A DNA stretch of 55,188 bases from Candidatus Doudnabacteria bacterium (GCA_016788825.1 JAEUSD010000006.1:1-55188); one strand, 5' to 3'; shown: positions 45,470-53,603, numbered from the stretch's first letter. Notes: generated by a model not told the origin, from the sequence alone. Numbers and translations are program-made.

Positions 45470-46381
45470 ATGCATATACCGGTCTTTAAAAATCGAATAG
45501 CAGAACTATTAAACCTTAGTAAGGATGCTGTGGTTGTCGATGCTACGTTAGGTGCTGGAGGTCACAGTTTCGAAATCTGGGAACAAATGATCTCGGGTAA
45601 GCTTGTAAGTTTCGATGTTGATAAGCATGCGATTGAGCGGCTTGTAGCCCTAGATTCCGGTTGGCAAGAGTTTACCGCTGGCGTATGGGCCTTGCACGAA
45701 GGTACAAAGACTTGGTACTTAGCCAATGCAAATTTTAAAAACATTGCCACCATACTAAGGAGCCTGGCAATACACAAAGTCGATGTAGTTTTGGCAGACC
45801 TCGGATGGTCAACAGACCAACTAGGAGCGATAGCAGGCTTGTCGTACAGCAAAGATCTTGATGCTCAACTAGATATGCGCTTCTCGCCAGAACTTCAAGT
45901 TACTGCAGCCGACCTACTGAATAATCTGAGCCGCGATCAACTAAAAACGTTGTTTGAAGGAAATGCTGATATATATGGCAAACAATGTTTTTGGCTGATT
46001 GAGAAGATTGTCCAGGGGCGCCCGCTAAGCAAAGTAAGTGATCTTTTGAAAATTCTTGAAGATGCGGATAAATCCGGCATAGAAAATCTGGTGCCGCGAG
46101 TATTTCAGGCACTCAGGATTGCAGTGAACTCGGAACTGTCCACGCTGCAATCTTTTTTGTCTGAAATACCGAGGTACTTAGGTCGAGGCGGAAGACTCAT
46201 GGTAATCACTTTTCACTCAGGTGAAGAAAAAGTGGTTGAACGGCTTGCTGCTGAGTGGCAAAAACAGGGAGTGATAGCGAAAAATCAGCAAGCCAGCTAC
46301 TTGAGGCCGACTGTTGATGAACTTAAGGAAAATATAAGCGCACGCAGTGCAAAGTTATACATATATGAATTCTTGAGATGA
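45470..46381 (+). CDS. rsmH: 16S rRNA m4C1402 methyltransferase RsmH
   Basis: RsmH (MraW) methylates C1402 near the P site. The 303 residues hold the SAM-binding DATLGAGGHS loop, VLADLGWSTDQL, LDMRFSPE and the C-terminal VITFHSGEEKVVE motif. An AAAGGA about 9 bases before the ATG is one of the few SD-like sites in the window. It overlaps the next gene by four bases. Confidence 0.97.
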   Translation: MHIPVFKNRIAELLNLSKDAVVVDATLGAGGHSFEIWEQMISGKLVSFDVDKHAIERLVALDSGWQEFTAGVWALHEGTKTWYLANANFKNIATILRSLAIHKVDVVLADLGWSTDQLGAIAGLSYSKDLDAQLDMRFSPELQVTAADLLNNLSRDQLKTLFEGNADIYGKQCFWLIEKIVQGRPLSKVSDLLKILEDADKSGIENLVPRVFQALRIAVNSELSTLQSFLSEIPRYLGRGGRLMVITFHSGEEKVVERLAAEWQKQGVIAKNQQASYLRPTVDELKENISARSAKLYIYEFLR

Positions 46382-46701
46382 CAAACATAAAACAACTACT
46401 ACAAAAAACAAACAACCTCTCCAGACCAATGGTTGTGTTGATTACCGTACTATTGGTATTTGTGGCCGTACAGTTTATGATTCTAGCGACATTAGGAACA
46501 AAAGGCGGTGAAATCGGTTTGATCCGCGCGCAGATGGAGAGTTTGCGTGTGGAAAATGATAACCTGCGCGCGGCAATTGACCGAACAAAAACTGTGGCAA
46601 ATATTGAAGAGGACATGACAAACGTGTTTGCGCTGCAGACTACCTATGTGGAAAAGATTGTCACTGCCCCAAGTGATCAATTTGTCAGTCTAGATAATTA
46701 G
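46378..46701 (+). CDS. ftsL: FtsL/DivIC-like division protein
   Basis: 107 residues: short cytoplasmic N-terminus, one membrane helix (about 19-40), then a coiled coil with heptads through about 50-90. No strong sequence motif exists for this family; position between rsmH and the transpeptidase gene plus topology are the grounds. FtsL bridges FtsB and FtsQ and activates FtsWI in the divisome. It overlaps the rsmH stop by ATGA. Confidence 0.8.
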   Translation: MTNIKQLLQKTNNLSRPMVVLITVLLVFVAVQFMILATLGTKGGEIGLIRAQMESLRVENDNLRAAIDRTKTVANIEEDMTNVFALQTTYVEKIVTAPSDQFVSLDN

Positions 46702-46706
46702 CCATC

Positions 46707-48506
46707 ATGGCAACTCAACCTACATTTCTTTCAAAAGTGCGGCTAATCTACACCGGAATGTTTATGGTTGCTTTGCTGTTGATAATTTTTGCGTTCCGGT
46801 GGCAAGTAGCTGAAGCAGAGCGATTTACATTAGCCGCAGATGGACGATCTCAACTATCCTATATCCCTTCGGTGCGAGGCTCGATATATGCCTCAGACGG
46901 AACGACATTGGCCTACTCCGAGCCTCGCTATGATGTATATGTCTGGCTTCCAGAACTTCAATTCCGTGAACTGAAAGAAATCCAAACAAGAGTTGAATTT
47001 ACGGACAAGTTGGGCAGTTTGATTGATAAATCAGGCGAGCAGTTGCGCCAGGAATTGAGTGCTTTGGAAGCCCAAGATGTTAAATACATTAAAGTGGCCG
47101 ACTCAGTGACTGTTGAAGTGCGAAACCAGATAATGGCATTAACTCTAGACGCTGATAAAGATAAGCCAGAAAATCAGAGACGTAAGTTGACTGGCTATGA
47201 GATGAAAGAAACTTCAAAACGTATTTACCCTGAGAACGAACTGGCATCACAACTAATTGGACTAACCAAACAATTGGAAGACGGGTCTACCGTCGGTTTG
47301 GGAGGACTGGAAGCAGAGTGGGCTGAACTTGAACCAATCGAAGGTATTGTGTCGGGGGAGCGTGATGCTAGAGGGAATGCAATTGCTTTGTCCGCAGAGA
47401 AAACGGTAGAGGCTCAGCGAGGAAACTCTATTTACACATCAATAGATAAGAGACTACAACTTCTTGTAGAAAATAGGTTGAAATGGGCTGTGGAGGCATT
47501 CTCCGCCGCTTCTGGGTCAGTGGTAATCATGGATCCGAAGACGGGGGAAGTCAAAGCAATGGCAAACTATCCAACGTACAATCCCAATCTACGTGAGGCG
47601 AAAGATCCAAGTGTGTTCGGGAATAAGGCGATCTCAGAGCCTTATGAGATTGGATCTGTCGGAAAGTCGTTTACTTTGGCGGCGGCCTTGGATACTGGAA
47701 CTGTGAATCCTGATAGCGTAATCATCCAAGGCCATCAGGGATGTGAAAAGATCCATGATGATCTAGAACCTGTGTGTACTCATGACAAGCTTCCCCAACC
47801 CCCTTTACCAATCAAAGAGGCTTTTGCGCTTTCGGATAACATATACTTCTTACACTTAGCCCAACTGATGGAGAAGCAGGACTTCCATGATTATCTAGTT
47901 AATTTTGGGATTGGAATCCCAAGTGGGGTAGACATCAAGGGGGAGTCGGCCGGTTACCCAGTCAAAGATGTCGAGAAGTGGAATGTTGCTGATCAGGCTG
48001 CCTACTCGTACGGCCACTCTTACCAGATGAATTTGCTGCAAGTGGCAAACGGTATTGGGGCAATTGCCAACTATGGCGTTTTGATGCAGCCTCATGTGGT
48101 AAACAAGGTACAACGAGTCGATGGTACCGAGATAACGCTTCCTCCTCGTGCGGTCAAGCGTGTGATTACAAAAGAAACTGCGCAGACTATGGATGAAATT
48201 ATGCATCAGGTTTACCAAAATAACCTGTTCTGGTGGGAGCGTCACTATGATGACTTGCGATCATACAAGATCGCTATGAAGTCAGGGACTGCTCTGATAC
48301 CGCTCAAAAATGGGTTGGGTTATTCCAATGAAATAAATGCAACTTATGCTGGTTACGATGCTTCGCCAGACAGAAGTTTTGTGATGATTGTGCGGCTAGA
48401 GCGCCCACAGGGTAGTTTGGCATCTACCAATGCCCGTATACTGTGGCTAGAGTTATTTAGAGATATCAAAGATTACCTTGGCGTCAAGCGCATAGGTGAG
48501 TTCTAG
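46707..48506 (+). CDS. FtsI/PBP2-type transpeptidase
   Basis: Class B penicillin-binding protein that cross-links septal peptidoglycan. The 599 residues have an N-terminal membrane helix (about 10-32), a pedestal region, and a transpeptidase domain with all three motifs: SVGK (Ser317, Lys320), SDN (376-378) and KSG (525-527). SGSVVIMDPKTGEVKAMANY is typical of FtsI. Its cluster position after the FtsL-like gene fits FtsI, but SpoVD/PbpA names are equally possible. No PASTA domain was seen. Confidence 0.95.
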   Translation: MATQPTFLSKVRLIYTGMFMVALLLIIFAFRWQVAEAERFTLAADGRSQLSYIPSVRGSIYASDGTTLAYSEPRYDVYVWLPELQFRELKEIQTRVEFTDKLGSLIDKSGEQLRQELSALEAQDVKYIKVADSVTVEVRNQIMALTLDADKDKPENQRRKLTGYEMKETSKRIYPENELASQLIGLTKQLEDGSTVGLGGLEAEWAELEPIEGIVSGERDARGNAIALSAEKTVEAQRGNSIYTSIDKRLQLLVENRLKWAVEAFSAASGSVVIMDPKTGEVKAMANYPTYNPNLREAKDPSVFGNKAISEPYEIGSVGKSFTLAAALDTGTVNPDSVIIQGHQGCEKIHDDLEPVCTHDKLPQPPLPIKEAFALSDNIYFLHLAQLMEKQDFHDYLVNFGIGIPSGVDIKGESAGYPVKDVEKWNVADQAAYSYGHSYQMNLLQVANGIGAIANYGVLMQPHVVNKVQRVDGTEITLPPRAVKRVITKETAQTMDEIMHQVYQNNLFWWERHYDDLRSYKIAMKSGTALIPLKNGLGYSNEINATYAGYDASPDRSFVMIVRLERPQGSLASTNARILWLELFRDIKDYLGVKRIGEF

Positions 48507-48510
48507 GGGT

Positions 48511-49842
48511 ATGAGTGAACTAATAAACACAAATAATGCTGTCTGGCCACTGGGGGAGCAAGTTGACCCAGATTTTTTCTCCAAAGTACAAGATATAGAA
48601 GTGTTTGTTCTACCAAACGGTATAACTGTGGTACTTTTGCGGGATATTAATGATAGAAGTACGTATTTGGATATGAGGGTGAATGCTGGAAGCATTCACC
48701 AGCCTACGGATCTGCGGGGAATCGCTCACTTTACAGAGCACATGCTGTTTCAGGGGACCAAGCGATTCCCCGACCAGGCAGCATTCCTGCAACACGCGGA
48801 GGAGTTCAATCTCAGCTGGAACGGTTACACCTCCGAGGGGCTACAGTCATTTTGGGTAGAGTCTGATAATGATCTTGAGTCAATTGAGGAGGCCTTTATT
48901 CACCTTTCCCAGTTGATCTGGGAGCCTTTATTGCCTGAATCGAAGGTGGATAAGGAGCGTGAAGTTGTCTTTAGTGAACGTCAGGCGGCTATGAGCGATC
49001 CTGAGCAGTTTACAATGGAAGCTTTCAACAATCACTTTTATGATGCGAATACGCCCTACGCTGGTGGCGGGGTTCTCGGTGGAGACGAAGAGATTCGCCG
49101 TTTTACACATCAAGATGTGCGTGATTTTCACTCTCGCTATTTTACACCTTCAAACATGCACTTGTTGGTGGTCGGTGGTGCTGAGCTTTCTGTGTACAGG
49201 GGCATGATTGAGAGGTATTTCGGCAACAACGAGCGGACTTCTACCTCTTGGGAGAAGAATCCTGTTTTACGCGCTGTTCGGAAAGGGGCGCCTAAGGAAT
49301 CTTCGATTAGCAAGGAGTTCAACCACGCGAACTTGTATATGGGATATTACCTGCACAATGAGGCCGAGCTGATCTACCCTTCGCCAGAGTTGTTTGCGCT
49401 CAAGTTCGCGGCATATGCCCTTTCCACGCGGATCTTTCTAGATCTGCGTGACCGTCAGGGTTTGGCTTATGCTGTGGGGTGTAGTTTGCTAGATTTGGAC
49501 ACAGGTTTCTTGTTCAACTTCTCGGGTGAATTCCCGGCTGACAAATACAACCAGGCCTTCGATGAGGTTAGAAAGTATGCAGATGACAAGTTGTATGAAC
49601 CAATCACTGAGCAGGAGTTTAAACGTGCGTTGCGTTATTTTAGATCAACTCGTTGGGCACGTAGTGGACGTAAAGTCGCAAACTTTGTGGCAGATAACTT
49701 GTTTAAGTACGGTCAATTAATCGCTCCTGAAAGTATGCACAAGTATCTGGCCGACTTGGATGTAGCCTTTGTGAACAAAACCTTGCATAAAAAACTCTCT
49801 GGTCACAAGCTAGATATTCTGGCAGTCGGAGCTGTTAAATAA
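48511..49842 (+). CDS. M16 family zinc peptidase
   Basis: 443 residues. The inverted zinc motif H73-FTE-H77 (HxxEH) is intact, and the EREVVFSERQ helix about 75 residues later provides the third ligand. The C-terminal half has the substrate-binding RDRQGLAYAVG region. I chose the ATG at 48511, five bases after the pbp stop, rather than the in-frame GTG at 48496 that overlaps pbp. There is no signal peptide, so it is likely cytoplasmic, unless exported by another route. It ends just before the tRNA promoter. Confidence 0.93.
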   Translation: MSELINTNNAVWPLGEQVDPDFFSKVQDIEVFVLPNGITVVLLRDINDRSTYLDMRVNAGSIHQPTDLRGIAHFTEHMLFQGTKRFPDQAAFLQHAEEFNLSWNGYTSEGLQSFWVESDNDLESIEEAFIHLSQLIWEPLLPESKVDKEREVVFSERQAAMSDPEQFTMEAFNNHFYDANTPYAGGGVLGGDEEIRRFTHQDVRDFHSRYFTPSNMHLLVVGGAELSVYRGMIERYFGNNERTSTSWEKNPVLRAVRKGAPKESSISKEFNHANLYMGYYLHNEAELIYPSPELFALKFAAYALSTRIFLDLRDRQGLAYAVGCSLLDLDTGFLFNFSGEFPADKYNQAFDEVRKYADDKLYEPITEQEFKRALRYFRSTRWARSGRKVANFVADNLFKYGQLIAPESMHKYLADLDVAFVNKTLHKKLSGHKLDILAVGAVK

Positions 49843-49857
49843 CAGGAGAATATATAG

Positions 49858-49863
49858 TATAAT
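49858..49863 (+). promoter_or_regulatory. -10 element of the tRNA-Gly locus
   Basis: TATAAT places the start near 49870, one or two bases before the truncated tRNA copy at 49871. The -35 (TTAAAT, 49835-49840) is weak. Confidence 0.55.
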
Positions 49864-49870
49864 TGACGGG

Positions 49871-49894
49871 TGCGGGTATAGTATATCGGTTATT
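49871..49894 (+). repeat. Exact copy of the tRNA-Gly 5' third
   Basis: This 24-base stretch (ending CGGTTATT) is identical to 49974-49997, i.e. the base before plus the acceptor and D-arm 5' part of tRNA-Gly. The match ends before the anticodon arm, and no acceptor 3' strand follows, so it cannot fold as a complete tRNA. The copies are 103 bases apart. Confidence 0.9.
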
Positions 49895-49954
49895 TAGACA
49901 ATCTCCGCAAGGAGAACTTAAAAGGAACCAGGTTCCGATGTCGCAATAACCGAT
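49885..49954 (+). ncRNA. Predicted three-way-junction RNA before tRNA-Gly
   Basis: ATCGGTTATT (49885-49894) pairs perfectly with AATAACCGAT (49945-49954). Inside are two hairpins: TCTCC-GCAA-GGAGA (49902-49915, GNRA loop) and GGAAC-CAG-GTTCC (49924-49936). The 3' strand could instead pair with the same D-arm sequence of the real tRNA at 49988-49997. Function unknown. Confidence 0.5.
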
Positions 49955-49974
49955 CAGGAATCTAAAAACTTAAT

Positions 49975-50046
49975 GCGGGTATAGTATATCGGTTATTATG
50001 TCAGTTTTCCAAACTGAAGAGGCGAGTTCGATTCTCGCTACCCGCT
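49975..50046 (+). tRNA. tRNA-Gly(UCC)
   Basis: A full cloverleaf: acceptor GCGGGTA with TACCCGC, anticodon stem TCAGT/ACTGA around loop TTTCCAA (anticodon TCC), variable AGAG, T arm GCGAG-TTCGATT-CTCGC and discriminator T. CCA is not encoded. The convergent PPOX gene stop overlaps its last two bases. It reads GGA and GGG codons. Confidence 0.95.
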
Positions 50047-50515
50047 AAGAAATTTTGCTGCCTAACACCAGCTGCTTATCATACCCCCAAATCGGCTCAT
50101 AGATTAATTCAATTAGTGTGGGAGTTAGTTTGTACCATGATACTCCTGGACCCAAAAAGTCTCTAATGTTTTCTGGAGTGAGCTTCCTCCTCTTCGTTAA
50201 ATGCCTTGTTACTAAGCCCAAGTTGCCTCGCACTCTCATTGCAGTACCCTCTAATTGAAGGCCGATGTTGTCCTCTCCTTGGTTTATACTTTGAGTTATT
50301 GTTGCTGCAACATTGCGGCAAAGCTCAATGTTACGCGAGTGCCGAGTATTTGTTTTTGAGATCCAATATATATTGAACTTTTCGTCGTGAATAAATACGA
50401 CATCAGCAACCCAAGGGCTATCAGCGTGAATTGTTGCGATGCTCATGAGATAAGTGCTTTCTAGGACTTGCTGTGCCAATTCTGTAGGATTAAATGATGT
50501 GTTTGACTTGCTCAT
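50045..50515 (-). CDS. PPOX-class FMN-binding protein
   Basis: 156 residues of the pyridoxamine 5'-phosphate oxidase-like split-barrel type, judged from LESTYLMSIATIHADSPWVADVVFIHDEK read as strand pairs, WISKTNTRHSRNIE and the closing IELIYEP strand. Such proteins bind flavin or F420 and may reduce small substrates. The exact reaction is not known. An extended -10 (TGATATAAT, minus strand, 50540-50545) lies upstream with a leader of about 18 bases. Confidence 0.7.
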   Translation of the reverse strand: MSKSNTSFNPTELAQQVLESTYLMSIATIHADSPWVADVVFIHDEKFNIYWISKTNTRHSRNIELCRNVAATITQSINQGEDNIGLQLEGTAMRVRGNLGLVTRHLTKRRKLTPENIRDFLGPGVSWYKLTPTLIELIYEPIWGYDKQLVLGSKIS

Positions 50516-50539
50516 TCAGGTGGTAGAGTATGTTAACTG

Positions 50540-50545
50540 ATTATA
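50540..50545 (-). promoter_or_regulatory. Extended -10 of the PPOX gene
   Basis: The minus strand reads TGATATAAT. The start would be near 50533, 18 bases before the ATG. No clear -35. Confidence 0.5.
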
Positions 50546-50610
50546 TCATTGGCTCTATTACATCTGAGTTCTAGCTTCGTACAGTAGTCCGCTCCAAATT
50601 TTTCTTGCTT

Positions 50611-51030
50611 CTACAAAGCTCCTACCGTATAAGCTGCAAAAGTCACCACAGTTGATAGTATTGTTCCCCACGCGAGGTCGATGAGCGTGATTTTTAGTGA
50701 CCAGTCGCGTAATGTAGCGAGGTTTGTCAGGTCATATGTCGCATAAGTGACTAAACCATAAAGAGCCCCTTTGAATAGAGTTGTCTGCAGACTGGCAGTT
50801 TCTAACCCAGGTAAAACCACTAATACCAGCAAGCCAAACACAAACAAAAGATAAAATATCACGGCAGGTAACCATTTAGGCTGTAAGCTCCCATTGGCTT
50901 TTGTGCTCAGGAGGTGTCCAAGTTCTTGAGAGTATAGTTTTTGAGCGATAAAACCCAGCCAAGTAAAGTCTATAACTAAGAAGACGATCAAAGCTGCTAA
51001 GTAAGTGACTATAAACTGGACAATATCCAT
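50611..51030 (-). CDS. DUF2177 family membrane protein
   Basis: 139 residues with four membrane helices. The pattern LVIDFTWLGFIAQKLY in helix 1 and ALYGLVTYATYDLTNLATLRDW in helices 3-4 (given in part) is that of DUF2177. Function is not known. The gene is divergent from the SGNH-dockerin gene across a 70-base intergenic region with promoters on both strands. Confidence 0.85.
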   Translation of the reverse strand: MDIVQFIVTYLAALIVFLVIDFTWLGFIAQKLYSQELGHLLSTKANGSLQPKWLPAVIFYLLFVFGLLVLVVLPGLETASLQTTLFKGALYGLVTYATYDLTNLATLRDWSLKITLIDLAWGTILSTVVTFAAYTVGAL

Positions 51031-51054
51031 AGTGATAAAGTTAATAACACCTCC

Positions 51055-51060
51055 ATCTTA
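51055..51060 (-). promoter_or_regulatory. Extended -10 of the DUF2177 gene
   Basis: The minus strand reads TGCTAAGAT. The start near 51048 gives a leader of about 18 bases. Confidence 0.4.
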
Positions 51061-51066
51061 GCAAAT

Positions 51067-51095
51067 TTGACTTGGTTTTCGCAGGGGAGTAATCT
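51067..51095 (+). promoter_or_regulatory. Promoter of the SGNH-dockerin gene (leaderless)
   Basis: TTGACT (51067-51072) and TAATCT (51090-51095) are 17 bases apart. Five bases separate the -10 from the ATG. Confidence 0.65.
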
Positions 51096-51100
51096 TTGGT

Positions 51101-52234
51101 ATGCAGAAGTTGCTTAGACCCCTCAAAACCCTAGTTATCAGTTGTATTCTCTTCGTGAGTTTTGTCCAACCAGTCGCAGCATTGAACATCAACGCCGGAG
51201 TGATTGCCGATAGCTGCTGCGACGAGTATCGGGCCGATGACAACCGCGGCGGTGCTTATGCTGCTACAACATTGAATTGGGTGGAACTCCTAGCTAAGTA
51301 CCGCCGCTGGAATTTTGGTCCTTGGGGTCAATGGGGTGGTGTGCGCAGAACGGGTTTCGAGTACAATTGGTCCCGATCGGCGGCGACTACTACTGACATG
51401 ATCAATAACAAGCAGCACATTGGCCTCGCCGCCTCTGTCTCTCAAGGCAAAATCGACCTAGTGATTATCTTTATCGGCAGTAACGATTTTGCCTATTACC
51501 GTAGTGATGGCTATGCTCCAATTTATTCTGGCTCATGGTCGGAAAGTCAAATTCAAGCCAAGCTAGACCTGGTTTATAACAATATAAAAACCGCTGTGGA
51601 TACTATTCAGCAAGCAGGATCGCCTCATGTAATTGTGGCTGGTGTTCCCGACTGGGGCTTAAGTCCCGTGGTGGTTGCCCAATTCCCAGATGCTACTAAG
51701 CGCCAGAAAGTATCAAATTACATGAATCAGCTTAACTTTAGGATTGGCCAGTATGTAGAGGCAAATGGCGGATTATTCTTGGAGGTAAATCAATTTGCCA
51801 AGAGTTTGTTAGCGAAAGTAACTTCTTCTGGTAAGTTGCTTGTGGGTGGGGAAGAGATAAATCTTCTTTCTGTTGGGGATGAGCCTCATCATGTAACTCT
51901 AGGTGATGGAATTCACTCGGGAACCGTTTTTGGTGGGCTGTTTGCAAATTATATAGTAGGGTCGGCAAATGCTCGCTGGGGCTTAAGCGAGCGGCTTTTT
52001 GAGGAGGATGAAATCTTGCAAGCGGCGGGTATTATTTTGGATTCATTTATATGTGCTGCCGATATAAACCGGGATGGGGTGGTAGATTTGTATGATTACA
52101 GTCTGGTGGTGGCGGATTTATTGGGCTCCATTCCAGTGAATCAGAGGACGGACGTGGATGGGAATGGGTTGGTGGACCTTGAAGATTACTCTTTGCTTGT
52201 AGCGAGACTTCTTGCTCATTGCCTCACTCCATAA
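51101..52234 (+). CDS. Secreted SGNH hydrolase with dockerin-type tail
   Basis: 377 residues: a signal peptide (cut after about residue 27, VAA-L), then an SGNH/GDSL esterase domain. Block I reads GVIADS with Ser38 (usual GDS is ADS), block III GSND supplies Asn, and block V DGIHSG supplies Asp and His. The C-terminus (about 313-377) has two calcium-loop repeats, DINRDGVVDLYDYSLVV and DVDGNGLVDLEDYSLLV, the form of a type I dockerin. Family members deacylate sugars or lipids; the substrate is not known. A cohesin partner is expected. Confidence 0.88.
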   Translation: MQKLLRPLKTLVISCILFVSFVQPVAALNINAGVIADSCCDEYRADDNRGGAYAATTLNWVELLAKYRRWNFGPWGQWGGVRRTGFEYNWSRSAATTTDMINNKQHIGLAASVSQGKIDLVIIFIGSNDFAYYRSDGYAPIYSGSWSESQIQAKLDLVYNNIKTAVDTIQQAGSPHVIVAGVPDWGLSPVVVAQFPDATKRQKVSNYMNQLNFRIGQYVEANGGLFLEVNQFAKSLLAKVTSSGKLLVGGEEINLLSVGDEPHHVTLGDGIHSGTVFGGLFANYIVGSANARWGLSERLFEEDEILQAAGIILDSFICAADINRDGVVDLYDYSLVVADLLGSIPVNQRTDVDGNGLVDLEDYSLLVARLLAHCLTP

Positions 52235-52247
52235 CCTGAAAGTTTGC

Positions 52248-52269
52248 GGTATATACCTGGGTATATACC
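52248..52269 (+). repeat. GGTATATAC hairpin/dyad
   Basis: GGTATATAC-CTGG-GTATATACC forms a 9-bp stem. It lies between the SGNH gene and the peroxiredoxin-like gene and has no T run, so an operator is more likely than a terminator. A related dyad, TATACC-TCA-GGTATA, is at 44835-44849. Confidence 0.5.
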
Positions 52270-52297
52270 AGTAATTTCTCCACAGATATATCTACTA

Positions 52298-52326
52298 TAG
52301 TCAATTTCGCATAATTGGTATAAACT
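52298..52326 (+). promoter_or_regulatory. Possible promoter of the peroxiredoxin-like/cyclase pair
   Basis: TAGTCA (52298-52303) and TAAACT (52321-52326) are 17 bases apart, giving a leader of about 16 bases. A second -10-like TATATT is at 52332. Confidence 0.4.
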
Positions 52327-52348
52327 GTAGATATATTAGTTTGCACTA

Positions 52349-52915
52349 ATGACAACTGCCGAAAAAAATCGTTGGCGTCGAATTCGTTCTAACCGTGTCT
52401 CACCAAGCTTTCAGCTGCAAAGTGCGACTACCGGTAAACTGATCTCCCTTGAAGAATTTAACTACAAAAGACTAGTTCTGGCATTTATTCCAGGCGTATG
52501 GGCACCTTGGTGTCGGCGGTTTCTAGACCAGTTAGATATTCCACAAGAGGTCGCTAGGGGGGACATTGAAGTAAAGTTTGTGGCGATCATTTCACAAGAC
52601 TATGAGCAGCTGTATAGCTATGTAAGAAGCCAGAAGTTAGCTGTTGAAGTTCTTTCGGATCCGAACGGTGTAATAGGAAAGAGATACGGTGTGTTTGACG
52701 ATAATCTTACTGAGCCCATGAGGATATCCAAACCTTCGATTTTCATTTTGGATAGCAAAAAGAATGTTGTCCATAGTTTCATAGGTTTGCATTTGATGGA
52801 TAGGCCTTCGGTGTCAGAAATATTAGAAAAGGCGAATGAGCCTTTGGAAAGTGATTCTAACTCGCGTAACTTTTGGTCTTTTATCTTTAGAAAGCCTGCA
52901 TATGCAATTAATTAA
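52349..52915 (+). CDS. Peroxiredoxin-like (AhpC/TSA fold) protein
   Basis: 188 residues with a thioredoxin/peroxiredoxin fold: FQLQSATTGKLISLEEF at the start, the LAFIPGVWAPWCRRFLDQL active-site region, and KPSIFILDSKKNV near the end. The single cysteine Cys55 sits where the peroxidatic Cys would be, but the Thr/Ser usually three residues before it is Ala52, and no resolving Cys is seen. It may be a weak or altered peroxidase or a sensor. The cyclase gene starts inside its last codons. Confidence 0.75.
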   Translation: MTTAEKNRWRRIRSNRVSPSFQLQSATTGKLISLEEFNYKRLVLAFIPGVWAPWCRRFLDQLDIPQEVARGDIEVKFVAIISQDYEQLYSYVRSQKLAVEVLSDPNGVIGKRYGVFDDNLTEPMRISKPSIFILDSKKNVVHSFIGLHLMDRPSVSEILEKANEPLESDSNSRNFWSFIFRKPAYAIN

Positions 52916-53603
52916 AGACTGGGTGATTAGCAAGTATGTCCCTGAATACAATCAGGCTCTGCAACGTGCCCAGGAGTTAGAGTATTATGCGCAGTTTTTT
53001 CCTAAGTTTGTTGACCCACAAGTGGTGCAATACCAACAACAGAATGAACTAACTACGGATGGTAAGGTGAAGGATATTTGTGTGATGTTTACGGATGTAA
53101 GAGGTTTTACCAGATTTTCTCAAGAAGTTAGTTTACCTGCAGCTAATAGTTTTCTGAACAACTTCTACGACATAGTAGTACATCATACCCACCGTTATGG
53201 GGGAGTGGTGGACAAATTTTTAGGTGACGGTACAATGTCTATCTTCGGTGCGCTTGATCGCAGCCGCAATTACGTGCGTAAGTGTGTCGCGGCAGCACAG
53301 GATATCCTCAAAGACTTCAAGGACATGACAATGCAAAAGGCCGAGCCTAGCTTATTTTTAGGGGTAGGTATTGCCCAGGGGCCGGCAATGGTGGGGACTT
53401 TTGGAAATGGTGAGTTCATCAATTTTACGGCGATCGGCCATACTGTAAACTTGGCTGCACGTGTGCAGGGCTGTGCTAAGAATAATAATATATTTGTCAC
53501 CAAGGAAGTTTCTCAGCTTCTAGATCCCGATGAGTACGAATCACGCGGTCGGTTCGAGTTGAAGAACGTGAATAAGAAAGTTCCTTTGTACGAGGTGGTG
53601 TAA
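52902..53603 (+). CDS. Class III adenylate cyclase (IIIb-like)
   Basis: 233 residues. The cyclase domain has both metal aspartates (Asp65 in MFTDVRGFT, Asp109 in KFLGDG), Lys105, Thr176 in FTAIGHTVNLAAR, Asn183 and Arg187, so all catalytic roles are filled; Lys/Thr as the purine pair is the class IIIb pattern and points to ATP. The short N-terminal region may dimerise. No membrane or sensor domain. The ATG at 52902 overlaps the peroxiredoxin-like gene by 14 bases, suggesting coupled translation. The start at 52836 would lie deep inside that gene. Confidence 0.92.
   Translation: MQLIKDWVISKYVPEYNQALQRAQELEYYAQFFPKFVDPQVVQYQQQNELTTDGKVKDICVMFTDVRGFTRFSQEVSLPAANSFLNNFYDIVVHHTHRYGGVVDKFLGDGTMSIFGALDRSRNYVRKCVAAAQDILKDFKDMTMQKAEPSLFLGVGIAQGPAMVGTFGNGEFINFTAIGHTVNLAARVQGCAKNNNIFVTKEVSQLLDPDEYESRGRFELKNVNKKVPLYEVV

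Noticed and set aside
49863-49868. TTGACG as a second -35 before tRNA-Gly
   Set aside because: No -10 is found 16-18 bases downstream; it lies inside the expected start region.
49871-49973. A second complete tRNA starting at 49872
   Set aside because: The acceptor 5' strand has no matching 3' strand before the real tRNA, and no T arm or anticodon loop fits.
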